Assembly: GCF_902459735.1 (NCBI RefSeq)
Contig: NZ_CABPRV010000002.1
Coordinates: forward strand, 186,001-250,000
Direction: 5' to 3'
DNA: 64,000 nucleotides
Source: Pandoraea capi
GTDB taxonomy: Bacteria > Pseudomonadota > Gammaproteobacteria > Burkholderiales > Burkholderiaceae
In this document: positions 24,635 to 33,402 of the stretch, one piece after another
How the letters are laid out: the number at the start of each line of letters is the position of its first letter
How positions within the stretch are numbered: the first letter of the stretch is position 1
The notes under the pieces: model-generated
What the model was told of the DNA's origin: nothing
Seen by the model: only the letters and a program-made list of their open reading frames with translations
Databases searched by the model: none
Translations under genes and position numbers: made by a program

Positions 24635-24826
24635 TCAAATACCCGCGTGCCACTCGTAGCCCCGATCTTCCCAATACCCGCCCCGGCCGCCCCAGACCTT
24701 GTCGAACGACGTCACGACCTCGATTCGCATGAGGTACTTGGCTTGCTTGTAACCTAGCTGTCGCTCCACTCTCAGACGCAACGGCGCGCCGTGCGCCACG
24801 GGGAGATCCTTCCCGTTCATGCCGTA
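24635..24826 (-). pseudogene. Sulfite-oxidase-like molybdopterin oxidoreductase, C-terminal remnant
   Basis: Only the last 63 codons remain: YGMNGKDLPVAHGAPLRLRVERQLGYKQAKYLMRIEVV, then GYWEDRGYEWHAGI at the stop. This is the characteristic end of the Moco dimerisation/sulfite-oxidase-like family. The upstream several hundred codons, including the cofactor-ligating Cys, are absent; sequence before about 24826 has no homology in any frame. A deletion removed the 5' part. Confidence 0.75.
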
Positions 24827-24962
24827 ATTTTCTGAAGACTTGAAATCGACATGCCGAATCTCCTGAGCGCTATAGGCGTGTGCCGCACCGATGCGACACA
24901 CACAAGAAACGCCATCGAAAGCTGCGCCAGTGACCTTCCGACGGCAAAGAAAACCACAAATC

Positions 24963-24978
24963 AACCAACTGGTTGGTT
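24963..24978. promoter_or_regulatory. TetR-type palindromic operator without a nearby TetR gene
   Basis: Perfect inverted repeat AACCAAC-TG-GTTGGTT, the form typical of TetR/AcrR sites. It lies between the molybdoenzyme remnant and the 3' end of an MFS gene; no TetR gene occurs in the window. Possibly the leftover promoter of a deleted gene. Confidence 0.5.
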
Positions 24979-25079
24979 TTGAGTCAACCCCGTTGAATCG
25001 TGGGCCGCATCTCGTTGGCACCTCCTGTCTACGCCGTCGTTCGACAGCCGCAGGCAGGAGGTAACGAACATCAGCACCT

Positions 25080-26456
25080 TTACTGTTGCACCGGCAGATG
25101 CGATTCGGCTTTCGCTCGCAGCGGATGGCCGCTTGTGGATTCCCGCTGGCCGATGGCATCTTGTTTAAGGCCCCAGAAGTAAGTCACCAGCAGGCAAGGC
25201 AGCATTGACGCAATCGAATACGCCACACCCGCCAGTTGATTCCCCGTGAGATTGACCAGCGTGAGACTGAACAGCGGAAGAAACCCGCCGAACAGCACGT
25301 TTCCGAATTGCTGCGACAGCCCGAATCCGGTGGTTCGGCTCTGCGGCGGGAACGATTCGGCAATGAAAGCGGGCAGCGGTGCCATGATCATGGCGGTGAG
25401 GAGCGCAAGCACCGTAATGAGCGCCGTCACATAAGACCACTGCGCCGCCAGCACGTAGGTCCGAATGCCGGCAAAGCACGGGTATGCCGCGATGGCCCAG
25501 AGCACGACGCCGATCAGGATGACTTTGGCTCGTCCGATGGCGTCGGACAACCGCCCGAACAACGGGTACGTGGGCGCCGCGATCACAATCGCAATGCCGA
25601 GGCAAAGACTCGCCCTCGTCGGCTCGACTTTCAGAACGTTCTCGAGGAAATAGAGCATGTAGACGATCGACGTGTACAGCGACACCGACGTCGCGTCCTG
25701 CGCACCGAACATCGCGACAAAGATCGCCTTCCATGACGTCTTGCTCTTGAGCGTGTCCTGAAGTGGCGTCGCCGAAAGCAAGCCGGCATTCTTGAGCTCG
25801 GAGAAGATCGGCGTCTCCTTCATCCCCAGGCGAATCCATGTTGCGACGCCGACAATCGGGGCGGAAACGAGGAACGGAACGCGCCACCCCCAGGACAGGA
25901 AGCTTGCAGGATCGAGCAGCCACTTGAGCGCGGAGACGATCAGCAAGGCAAGCAACAGCCCGACGCTTGCGGTGCTTTGAAGCACGCTTGTCGCCATGCC
26001 CTTGCGCCCGGCTTGCGCATGCTCCATGACGTAGACGACCGCCGAGCCATACTCCCCGCCAAGCGCGACACCCTGGATGATCCGCAGCGTCAGCAGCGCG
26101 ATGGGCGCCGCCGCACCGATGGCCGCATACGTCGGCAGACATCCGATGCCGACAGTTGCTGCGCCCATCATCAGGAGGGTGACGACAAATGTCTTCTTTC
26201 GTCCGATCCTGTCGGACATGGGGCTGAAAATCAGCGTTCCGACCGGCCGGGCCACGTATGCAATGCCGAATGTCGCAACGCCTGCCAGCGCAGCCACCAC
26301 GCGATCTGCCGATGGCAGGAACAACCCGGTCAGTGTTGACGTCAGCGCGACATAGATGAAGAAATCGTAGTACTCGAGCATGGTGCCGACACTCGCGCTC
26401 GCAATGAGACGAAGCATGCCGGGCCCGGCATGACCGGGCCGTTGATCGTTGAACAT
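25080..26456 (-). CDS. MFS transporter, metabolite:H+ symporter (MHS) family
   Basis: A 458-residue 12-helix carrier. MHS signatures: ASASVGTMLEYYDFFIYVALTSTL at TM1, MSDRIGRKKTFVVTLLMMG (motif A) and GVALGGEYGSAVVYVMEHA with KGMATSVLQSTASVGLLLAL in TM4-5. The start ATG at 26456 has an AGGAGA ribosome-binding site 5 bp upstream. It lies downstream of the enoyl-CoA hydratase and CaiB genes on the same strand and probably imports the acid that they metabolise. Confidence 0.9.
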   Translation of the reverse strand: MFNDQRPGHAGPGMLRLIASASVGTMLEYYDFFIYVALTSTLTGLFLPSADRVVAALAGVATFGIAYVARPVGTLIFSPMSDRIGRKKTFVVTLLMMGAATVGIGCLPTYAAIGAAAPIALLTLRIIQGVALGGEYGSAVVYVMEHAQAGRKGMATSVLQSTASVGLLLALLIVSALKWLLDPASFLSWGWRVPFLVSAPIVGVATWIRLGMKETPIFSELKNAGLLSATPLQDTLKSKTSWKAIFVAMFGAQDATSVSLYTSIVYMLYFLENVLKVEPTRASLCLGIAIVIAAPTYPLFGRLSDAIGRAKVILIGVVLWAIAAYPCFAGIRTYVLAAQWSYVTALITVLALLTAMIMAPLPAFIAESFPPQSRTTGFGLSQQFGNVLFGGFLPLFSLTLVNLTGNQLAGVAYSIASMLPCLLVTYFWGLKQDAIGQRESTSGHPLRAKAESHLPVQQ

Positions 26457-26556
26457 AGGTGTCTCCTGGATGCTGATTTTTTGGCCGTTGCGTCGCGCAT
26501 TCACGACCTCGGCTCTTTGATGGCTACATTCCGTACGCCTCTTGCAACGGCGCTTT

Positions 26557-27372
26557 TCAGGTTTGCTTTCCTGCCGCTCTGGTTTCGATAAATCGCGTCA
26601 CCGCCTCCTTGTGTTCGCTTCCACAAAGCAGAATGGCCTGCATGCTCGCGGCCATTTCGAGCGCGACGGGTAGCGAGGCGGACGCCGATTCCCGCACCAA
26701 CCGTTTGGCCATGCGTGCGGCTCCGGGCGGATGTGCGGCGATTCGCTGCGCCAGCGCCAGCGTCTCGGCGTCCAGACGATCGTCGGGCGTCACCCGGGTC
26801 ACGATGCCCAGGCGTTCGGCTTGCGTGGCATCGATGAATTCACTGGTGAGCGTCATTTCCAGCGCCTTGGCAGATCCGACCACGCGATTGAGAAACCAGG
26901 CGCCCCCGATGCCCGACACGAGCCCAAGACGCAGAAAACTCTCGGCGAACACGGCGCTCTGCCCTGCCACCCGGATATCGCACATCAACGCCAGATCGAA
27001 ACCGGCGCCGATCGCCGCGCCGTTGACCGCACAGACGGACGGAACCTCCATGTCGTTGAGTGCACGGGTGATGCGATGCAAACTCCCCAGCAGACGCTCG
27101 CGTACGGCCTCGATGCCGCCGTCCATCAGATCACGCCCGCTTTGCATGTCTTTCACGTTTCCGCCAGTGCAGAAATGCTTCGCCGACGAACGCAACAGCA
27201 CGCAACGCACATCGCGACGATGCGCAATCGCTTCGAGCTCGGTCGAAAGTGCTTCGGTCATCGCCACCGTGAGCGCATTGGCGTTCTGGGCAGCGTTGAG
27301 CGTTATCGTCAAAACCCCGGCATCAAATGACGTCAGAACCAGGGACTCCTTCTCAGCCACTTGTGTTGACAC
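26557..27372 (-). CDS. Enoyl-CoA hydratase/isomerase family protein
   Basis: A 271-residue crotonase-fold protein: VLTITLN, RCVLLRSSAKHFCTGGNVKDM (first oxyanion-hole segment), VPSVCAVNGAAIGAGFDLALMCDIRVA (second) and LRLGLVSGIGGAWFLNRVVG. Crotonase Glu pairs are partly replaced (LGLVSG in the usual P(E)xxxG region), so hydration is likely but not certain. I take the GTG at 27372 as start because GGAGG lies 8 nt upstream; the TTG at 27390 would overlap that ribosome-binding site. Forms a CoA-dependent catabolic unit with CaiB and the MHS carrier. Confidence 0.87.
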   Translation of the reverse strand: MSTQVAEKESLVLTSFDAGVLTITLNAAQNANALTVAMTEALSTELEAIAHRRDVRCVLLRSSAKHFCTGGNVKDMQSGRDLMDGGIEAVRERLLGSLHRITRALNDMEVPSVCAVNGAAIGAGFDLALMCDIRVAGQSAVFAESFLRLGLVSGIGGAWFLNRVVGSAKALEMTLTSEFIDATQAERLGIVTRVTPDDRLDAETLALAQRIAAHPPGAARMAKRLVRESASASLPVALEMAASMQAILLCGSEHKEAVTRFIETRAAGKQT

Positions 27373-27527
27373 GACCTGTACCTCCTCCAAAAACCTGCGG
27401 TTACGCCCGGACGATGTTTTTCCAGCGCGTTCAGCGATTCAAAAATCTCGCGGGGCGACGTTCGGGAAACATGGACATCCACTCCCTCTGATCGATCAGG
27501 GCAAACCCCGCCTGAAACCATCGACGT

Positions 27528-28778
27528 TCAAACAGCAAGCCTTCCGGCCTCATGATCGTTGGGACGTGTCGGAGGCGCCGCGCTCGCCCGAATCGCGCCG
27601 ATGTCTAGCAACTCCGCGATTTCTGCATCGCTGATGCCGTAGCTCTGGAGGACTTGCCGCGTGTGTTCGCCGTTTAACGGCGCCGCAAGATCGACATGCC
27701 CGGTCGCATCGTCGGCCGCACTCAAGGCAAACCGATGGGTTCGAATGCGCCCGGCAATGGGGTGATCCATCGTCGACGCGAGTCCGCTTTGCAAATACGC
27801 TTCCGACGCCATCACGTCGCTGTATGTCGCAACGGGCGCACAAATGATGTCGCGAGCGCAGAGTCGTGCCATCCAGTCGGTCGTGGTGCGCTCGGCGAAC
27901 TTTGATGCGAGCAACTCATGCAAGGCTGCCCGGTGGCGCACTCGCTCGTCATTGGTCGAAAATTTCGGATCCGACGCTAACCACGACATATCCAGTTCTT
28001 CGCACAGCGCCGTCCATCGCGCCGGGTGATAGGCGACGACGACCATCCAGCCGTCCTGGGTCGGATAGGCCTCGTTCGGCGCCGCATAGGGTGCAGCGCT
28101 TCCGACCTTGTCCGGGTTTCGACCGGAGGCGAAAAACGACGCGAAGCCGATTTGCTGCAACATCACCGTCGCGTTGTAGAGACTGACGTCGAGGTATGCC
28201 CCGCCTTTGCCGTCGCGCACACGATGAAGTGCGGCGAGGATGGCGAGTGCTGCCAGATAGCCGCCGAGCATATCGGCGATCGGCGCCGGCACTTTCAAGG
28301 GATCGGCGTTGGTCGAACCCAGTGTGCTCATCAGGCCGCTCGCCGCCTGAATGATGCCGTCGACACCGGGGCGCGTGCGATTGGCGCCGTTCTGGCCGAA
28401 GGCGGAGACGGAGCAATAGACGAGTTGCGGGTTGATCTCGCGTACCGCTTCGAAGGACAGTCCCATCGACGCCATGACGCCCGGTCGGAAGTTCTCGACG
28501 AGCACGTCGGCGTCGCCGAGCATTCTGCGGATCACTCGCCGGCCCGCATCGGTTTTCAGGTCGATGGAAGCGCTCAACTTGTTGCGGTTGACGCTGATGA
28601 ACGCGGGGCTTTCTCCGTTCACCCAGGGCGGCCCGATCTTGCGGCCAAGCTCGCCTTCAGGTGGCTCGATCTTGACGACGTGCGCACCCAGATCCGCGAG
28701 TGTCATCGAACACACCGGACCGGCAAGGACGTGCGAGAAGTCGAGTACGCGCACGCCACTTAGGCTGTCTCTTAACAT
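27528..28778 (-). CDS. CaiB/BaiF family (type III) CoA-transferase
   Basis: A 416-residue family III CoA-transferase. N-terminus LSGVRVLDFSHVLAGPVCSMTLADLGAHVVKIEPPEG; the catalytic Asp lies in the segment YCSVSAFGQNGANRTRPGVDGIIQAASGLMS. Further conserved blocks include ADMLGGYLAALAILAALHRV and FVAY-type hydrophobics. It transfers CoA from a donor thioester to a free acid without a covalent enzyme-CoA. The start ATG at 28778 has AAGGAGA upstream. First gene of a CaiB, enoyl-CoA hydratase, MHS unit; a LysR gene lies upstream on the same strand. Confidence 0.92.
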   Translation of the reverse strand: MLRDSLSGVRVLDFSHVLAGPVCSMTLADLGAHVVKIEPPEGELGRKIGPPWVNGESPAFISVNRNKLSASIDLKTDAGRRVIRRMLGDADVLVENFRPGVMASMGLSFEAVREINPQLVYCSVSAFGQNGANRTRPGVDGIIQAASGLMSTLGSTNADPLKVPAPIADMLGGYLAALAILAALHRVRDGKGGAYLDVSLYNATVMLQQIGFASFFASGRNPDKVGSAAPYAAPNEAYPTQDGWMVVVAYHPARWTALCEELDMSWLASDPKFSTNDERVRHRAALHELLASKFAERTTTDWMARLCARDIICAPVATYSDVMASEAYLQSGLASTMDHPIAGRIRTHRFALSAADDATGHVDLAAPLNGEHTRQVLQSYGISDAEIAELLDIGAIRASAAPPTRPNDHEAGRLAV

Positions 28779-28912
28779 TTTCGATTGTCCTGTCTCCTTG
28801 ACTTGCCGGAATGCCAAGCCATGAGACGAGCATAGGGAGCGTGCTCGCGAGCAACAATCGACTTTTTCGAAGCGATGCTTTGACTTTTTGTTAAAGGGTG
28901 TGCCGCGGCGGA

Positions 28913-29797
28913 CTACTCAGCTACGAGCGTTACCAGCCAGTCCCGAAAGATTTCGAGCGCTGCCGACGACCGGCGCTTTGCCGGCCACGCGAAATAGTAG
29001 GTGTGTGCGCCGCAGTCCAGTTGAAACGCGAACGGGGCGACGAGCGTGCCCTGGTTCAACTCCGGGCGTACGAGTGCCTCCTGTGCAATGGCGACGCCGT
29101 GCCCTTCAATCGCTGCCTGATAGGCGAGCAAGGATGTCTCGTAGCGCATTTCCCGTCGTCGCGCGTTCAGTGGCATGCCTGCCGCCTTGAGCCAAAGTTG
29201 CCAGTCCTCGGGACGCGCCAGCGAGTGCAATAGCGTTTCTCCCTGAAGTTGTGCGCCACGCTTGACCGGGTGCGACGGCGCGGTGACCGGAACGAGGACA
29301 TTGCGCATGAGTCGTTGCACATGGACGCCCGGCCAGTCGCCGTCGCCAAGTTGAATGCCGCCGTCGATATCTTCGCGTGCAAAGTTGAGCGGCGCCGGCG
29401 AAGTCGTGAGTTGCACTTCGATATCGGCGTGCTGCCGGTGGAAATTAGCCAGTCGTGGAATCAGCCATCTCACGGCGAACGTCGCCGGGGAGCGGATCTT
29501 CAGTACGCTTGCGCGGCGTCCGGAGGCGCGCAGGCTGGTGGTTGCGTCCCGAAGCGCCGCGAAGACCGGCATCAACTCCGCCAGATAACTCGCCCCGGCA
29601 GCGGTCAGTTCCAGCCGCCCTTTCACCCGCTCGAACAACTCGACCCCGAGGTACTGCTCAAGCGTTCGGACTTGTCGGCTGACGGCCGCCGGTGTGACCG
29701 CCAACTCATTGGCCGCTTTTGAAATGCTCAACAGGCGGCCTGTCGCCTCGAAAGCACGTGTGGGGTTTAGCGGGGGAAGCGACTCTCGACGGTCCAT
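28913..29797 (-). CDS. LysR-family regulator (GcvA-like)
   Basis: A 294-residue LTTR. HTH: LNPTRAFEATGRLLSISKAANELAVTPAAVSRQVRTLEQYLGVELFER; effector domain opens with LKIRSPATFAVRWLIPRLANF and closes with AYYF/FAWP-type residues and EIFRDWLVTLV, as in GcvA/AmpR-type regulators. Start ATG 29797. It could control the CaiB operon downstream, or the divergent aldehyde dehydrogenase at 30080; a short dyad (AATCC-N9-GGATT, 29956-29974) lies in the shared upstream region. Confidence 0.9.
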   Translation of the reverse strand: MDRRESLPPLNPTRAFEATGRLLSISKAANELAVTPAAVSRQVRTLEQYLGVELFERVKGRLELTAAGASYLAELMPVFAALRDATTSLRASGRRASVLKIRSPATFAVRWLIPRLANFHRQHADIEVQLTTSPAPLNFAREDIDGGIQLGDGDWPGVHVQRLMRNVLVPVTAPSHPVKRGAQLQGETLLHSLARPEDWQLWLKAAGMPLNARRREMRYETSLLAYQAAIEGHGVAIAQEALVRPELNQGTLVAPFAFQLDCGAHTYYFAWPAKRRSSAALEIFRDWLVTLVAE

Positions 29798-29955
29798 TGG
29801 CAAGGTCCAGGCTTGAGATGGGATGACGAGATTCTCTGCCACATCGAACAAATGGGCAATATTCGTCGCTTGCACCGTCGTGCCGCTCCACGATCTCATC
29901 GGCAGACGGCGCTTATATACCTGCCGAAATTCTCCGCGACCTCACCTGGCCTCCC

Positions 29956-29974
29956 AATCCGTATTCGTCGGATT
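29956..29974. promoter_or_regulatory. Possible LysR site between LysR and aldehyde dehydrogenase genes
   Basis: Inverted repeat AATCC-N9-GGATT in the 282-bp divergent region, with another GGATT-like motif 7 bp on. Weak evidence; arms are only 5 bp. Confidence 0.35.
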
Positions 29975-30079
29975 TATAGGATTAGGCAATAACCATAGAC
30001 GTTCTCTCATTGTCGCCACAGGTGGCCGTCCCTAGTATTCATCTCGTCCCCCCCGCCCTGATACCAAGGAAGACTTACC

Positions 30080-31459
30080 ATGATCCAAGTCCACAACCCC
30101 GCTGACGGTTCGCTCGTTGGTGAAGCCCCGGAACTCACACTCGACGAAGTCAAAGCCGCCGTCGATCGTACCTGCAACGCTTTCCCCGCGTGGTCGCGCA
30201 AGCTTGCCAGGGAGCGCAGCGAACTGCTGCGCAAGTGGTTCGAACTCGTGCGCGACGACAAACGTGCTTTCGCCGAAATCATGGTGAAAGAAAATGGCAA
30301 GTGTCTCTCCGATGCCATGGGCGAGATCGACTACGGTCTCGGCTTTATCGAGTGGTACGCGGAGGAAGCCAAGCGCGTCTATGGCGATACCATTCCGACC
30401 CACGCCGCCAACGCGCAGGTCATCGTGACGAAGGAACCTGCCGGGCCGACAGCCGCGATTACGCCATGGAATTTCCCGTTCATGATGATTACCCGGAAGA
30501 TCGCCACAGCGCTGGCGGCGGGTTGCACCATGATCATCAAGCCCTCGGAGCTCACGCCCCTGACCGCCTACAAGTTGCTGGAGTACGCGCGCAAAGCGGG
30601 CATTCCCGAAGGCGTCTTCGAGATGGTCACCGGCAACCCGAAGGAGATCGGTGAAGTCTTCACGGGCGACAGGCGTATTCGGAAGATCTCCTTCACCGGC
30701 TCGACGGCTGTGGGCAAGTTGCTCGCCAGCGCGTGCGGTCAGGATCTCAAGAAGATGACGCTGGAACTCGGCGGCAACGCGCCTTTCATCGTCTTCGACG
30801 ACGCGAGTTTCGACGACGCCGTTGCGAGTCTCGTCGGCGCCAAGCTGCGCAACTCGGGCCAGGTCTGTATTTCGCCGAACCGGATTTTCGTTCACGACAG
30901 CATCCACGACCGCTTCGTCAGCGAAGTCGCCCGACGCGTTGCAAACATCCGTGTGGACCAGGGCATGCAGGACGAATCGGTGGTTGGCCCCCTGATCAAT
31001 CAGGCCGGACTGGACAAGGTGGCCGCGCTCGTCGAGCAGTCTCGGACGGAGGGGGCGCACGTCGTGCTCGGTGGAAAACCGCATGCCAGAGGGGGCCTGT
31101 TCTACGAGCCGACGATCCTCACCGAGCTCAATGACCGCATGCAGATTGCCGGCACGGAAATTTTCGGCCCGGTCTTCCCGATCTATCGCTTCTCATCGGA
31201 AGACGAGGTCGTTGCGCGCGCCAACAGCACCGAATACGGGCTGGTCGCTTACGTCTTCACCCGCGACCTCGCCCGCGCTTTCCGTATGTCAAAGGGCATC
31301 GACGCGGGCATGGTGATTCTCAATACCGGCTCGGTCGGCACGGCGTCCGTGCCCTTCGGCGGCGTGAAACATTCGGGCTACGGACGAGAAGGCAGCCATT
31401 ACGGCATCGAAGAATATGTTGAGGTCAAATACATTTTGATGAGCGGCCTCGACAAGTAG
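30080..31459 (+). CDS. NAD(P)-dependent succinate-semialdehyde dehydrogenase-like aldehyde dehydrogenase
   Basis: A 459-residue ALDH. Rossmann region PAGPTAAITPWNFPFMMITRKIATALAAGCT, FTGSTAVGK, general base in LTLELGGNAPFIV-type segment and catalytic C263 in NSGQVCISPNR. C-terminal VPFGGVKHSGYGREGS matches GabD/SSADH enzymes. It lacks about 20 N-terminal residues typical of longer ALDHs but the active-site core is complete. AAGGAAG lies 9 nt before the ATG. Divergent from a LysR gene and convergent with another. Confidence 0.92.
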   Translation: MIQVHNPADGSLVGEAPELTLDEVKAAVDRTCNAFPAWSRKLARERSELLRKWFELVRDDKRAFAEIMVKENGKCLSDAMGEIDYGLGFIEWYAEEAKRVYGDTIPTHAANAQVIVTKEPAGPTAAITPWNFPFMMITRKIATALAAGCTMIIKPSELTPLTAYKLLEYARKAGIPEGVFEMVTGNPKEIGEVFTGDRRIRKISFTGSTAVGKLLASACGQDLKKMTLELGGNAPFIVFDDASFDDAVASLVGAKLRNSGQVCISPNRIFVHDSIHDRFVSEVARRVANIRVDQGMQDESVVGPLINQAGLDKVAALVEQSRTEGAHVVLGGKPHARGGLFYEPTILTELNDRMQIAGTEIFGPVFPIYRFSSEDEVVARANSTEYGLVAYVFTRDLARAFRMSKGIDAGMVILNTGSVGTASVPFGGVKHSGYGREGSHYGIEEYVEVKYILMSGLDK

Positions 31460-31527
31460 GGGGGGCGGGAGCATTGGGGCGATGGCTTTGATCTGCCGTG
31501 CCGTCGCCCTCTTGGGGACTGAGTGCC

Positions 31528-32460
31528 CTACTTTCTGTCAACCAACTCGAGTATCTGCGTTTCACTTGCCGCCAACGCGGCCCATAGTTCACGTAACGAG
31601 CCCGACGTGTTGTGGCTATCGTGATAGAGCCGCAGCTCGAGCTCGAACGTCCAGCGTTTATCCCCGGCCGGCACCAACGTGCCCTCGGCCAACTCGGTTT
31701 CGATAAGACTGCGGGGAAGCCAGGCCACGCCCTCCCCATTATGCGCAAGTTGTTTAAGCACGTCGGCCATGTCGCACTCGAAACATGTCGATAACACGGG
31801 AGGCGTCTCGACATCGCGCAGCAACAAGGCGAGGCATGCACTAAAGTAGGTGCCGGGGCCGTAAGCAATGAGCGGTAACGGATTTGCCGCACTGCCCGGC
31901 AGCGCATACCGAGGCGAACCGGTTGCCGTCGGCGCGCAAACGGGAACCAGCGCATCGTTGCCCGCGCATATCGAAATGAAACGGGAGGCGTCGATGTGCA
32001 AAGGCAGTTCGGCGCGCTCATACGCGAACATCAGTTGGCACGATCCGTTGAGCAGCATGGCAATCGAGTCATGCACATTCGTCGGAATGATGCGGAAATT
32101 GACGGCGCGAAAGTGCGTCGGGATACGCCGAATGAGTCGGGGCAAGAGTCCAACAGCGATCGCGTGTCCGGCGGCCACGTTCAATCCTTCGAGTCCGATG
32201 CGGTGTTCGGCTCGAATGAGTTCACGGGCCGCCAGCAGGCGACGTAAAAAGCCTTGCGCCGTTTCGAGAAATTGCGTGCCGGCTGGCGTGAGCTCCGGCG
32301 GAAACGCGCTCCGATCGATCAGCTCCACGCCCACCCATTGCTCGAGCGACTTGATGCGACGACTCAATCCGGATTGCGTGACATGACGCACTTGCGCCGT
32401 CCGCGAAAAGGTGCGGTGCCGGGCCAATGCCACAAAGTCTTCAATCCACTTGACTTCCAT
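31528..32460 (-). CDS. LysR-family regulator, HypT-like
   Basis: A 310-residue LTTR whose N-terminus (MEVKWIEDFVALARHRTFSRTAQVRHVTQSGLSRRIKSLEQWVGVELIDRS) and effector domain (LNVAAGHAIAVGLLPRLI, DVLKQLAHNGEGVAWLPRSLI) resemble E. coli HypT/YjiE, a hypochlorite-responsive activator. In HypT methionine oxidation is the switch; conservation of those Met residues was not assessed. It lies upstream of, and on the opposite side to, the aldolase gene transcribed toward it. Confidence 0.85.
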   Translation of the reverse strand: MEVKWIEDFVALARHRTFSRTAQVRHVTQSGLSRRIKSLEQWVGVELIDRSAFPPELTPAGTQFLETAQGFLRRLLAARELIRAEHRIGLEGLNVAAGHAIAVGLLPRLIRRIPTHFRAVNFRIIPTNVHDSIAMLLNGSCQLMFAYERAELPLHIDASRFISICAGNDALVPVCAPTATGSPRYALPGSAANPLPLIAYGPGTYFSACLALLLRDVETPPVLSTCFECDMADVLKQLAHNGEGVAWLPRSLIETELAEGTLVPAGDKRWTFELELRLYHDSHNTSGSLRELWAALAASETQILELVDRK

Positions 32461-32517
32461 GGCATTCGTCAGCAGTTGGCTTGCCGGACACACGTGCGTC
32501 TGCCCATGACGCTGGCA

Positions 32518-33312
32518 TCAAGCGGCATAGTCGGAGTGTTCTGCATCCAGTTGCCGCCGCACGCTCGCCAGATGTTGACGGGCGCTGTCTCGTTCTCCCG
32601 CACGCATCTGACGGTACGTTTTCTCCGCGATCGCAGGATCAATACGCTTGAGCGGCCGTCCAGTCGATAGCGCAAGCCGCTGAACCTCACAGGCACGCTC
32701 CAGGTAATAGAGATCGTCCCACGCTTCGGCAATGGTCGCGCCCAACACCATGATGCCGTGATTCTTGAGAAATACGACGTCGGCATTTCCGATGGCGTCT
32801 GCAATGCGGTCACCCTCCGCTGCGTTCATGGCGAGCCCGTTGAATTGCTCATCGACCGAGGTGCGTCCGTAGAATTTCAATGCGGTTTGGCCGGCCCACT
32901 GCAACGGGTCGCCCTCGAGCATCGCCAGGGCCGTTGCGTTGGGCATGTGCGTGTGGAACGCCACCTTGATTCGCGGCTGCTTGAGGTGTACGCGGGCGTG
33001 GATGTAGAAGGCCGTGATCTCCGGAACGCCATCGCCGAGCACGACATTCCCGTGCATGTCACAGACCAGCAGATTCGACGCCGTGATCTCTTCGAAGGCG
33101 TATCCGTAGGGATTCACGAGGAACAGGTCTTCCCGACCGGGAAGCACCGCAGAGAGATGGTTGCACACGCCTTCGTGCATGCCCAGCTTCGCCGCCATTC
33201 GGAAGCACGCGGCGAGATCGATACGCGCCGCCCGGATCGCAGGGGTGTCCAGTTCGCCCGGTGCAATCGTTGTGCGCGCGGCTCCTTCGATAGCGCTCAG
33301 ACCATGAGCCAT
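32518..33312 (-). CDS. Class II aldolase/adducin family protein
   Basis: A 264-residue zinc aldolase-fold protein. Features: RIDLAACFRMAAKLGMHEGVCNHLSAVLPGREDLFLVNPYGYAFEEITASNLL, metal-ligand pair VAFHTHMPNATAL (His-x-His), and the third His in FLKNHGIMVLGATIAEAWDDLYYLERACEVQ. Family members cleave or epimerise phosphosugars, or act on small keto acids. The start at 33312 has AAGGTG upstream. 90 bp after the solute-binding-protein gene on the same strand, so possibly co-transcribed. Confidence 0.88.
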   Translation of the reverse strand: MAHGLSAIEGAARTTIAPGELDTPAIRAARIDLAACFRMAAKLGMHEGVCNHLSAVLPGREDLFLVNPYGYAFEEITASNLLVCDMHGNVVLGDGVPEITAFYIHARVHLKQPRIKVAFHTHMPNATALAMLEGDPLQWAGQTALKFYGRTSVDEQFNGLAMNAAEGDRIADAIGNADVVFLKNHGIMVLGATIAEAWDDLYYLERACEVQRLALSTGRPLKRIDPAIAEKTYRQMRAGERDSARQHLASVRRQLDAEHSDYAA

Positions 33313-33402
33313 GATGTTTCACCTTCCGAGTTTGAAGTTCGTGCAAAAAATCGTGCAAAAAGGCGCCCGTCAGGCGAAACCCATGACAGGCGTCGTAGCG
33401 GG

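Noticed and set aside
24635-25159. Full-length 174-codon gene around the molybdoenzyme tail
   Set aside because: Only the last 63 codons show family similarity; the upstream part is Arg/Cys-rich without homology and lacks a ribosome-binding site.
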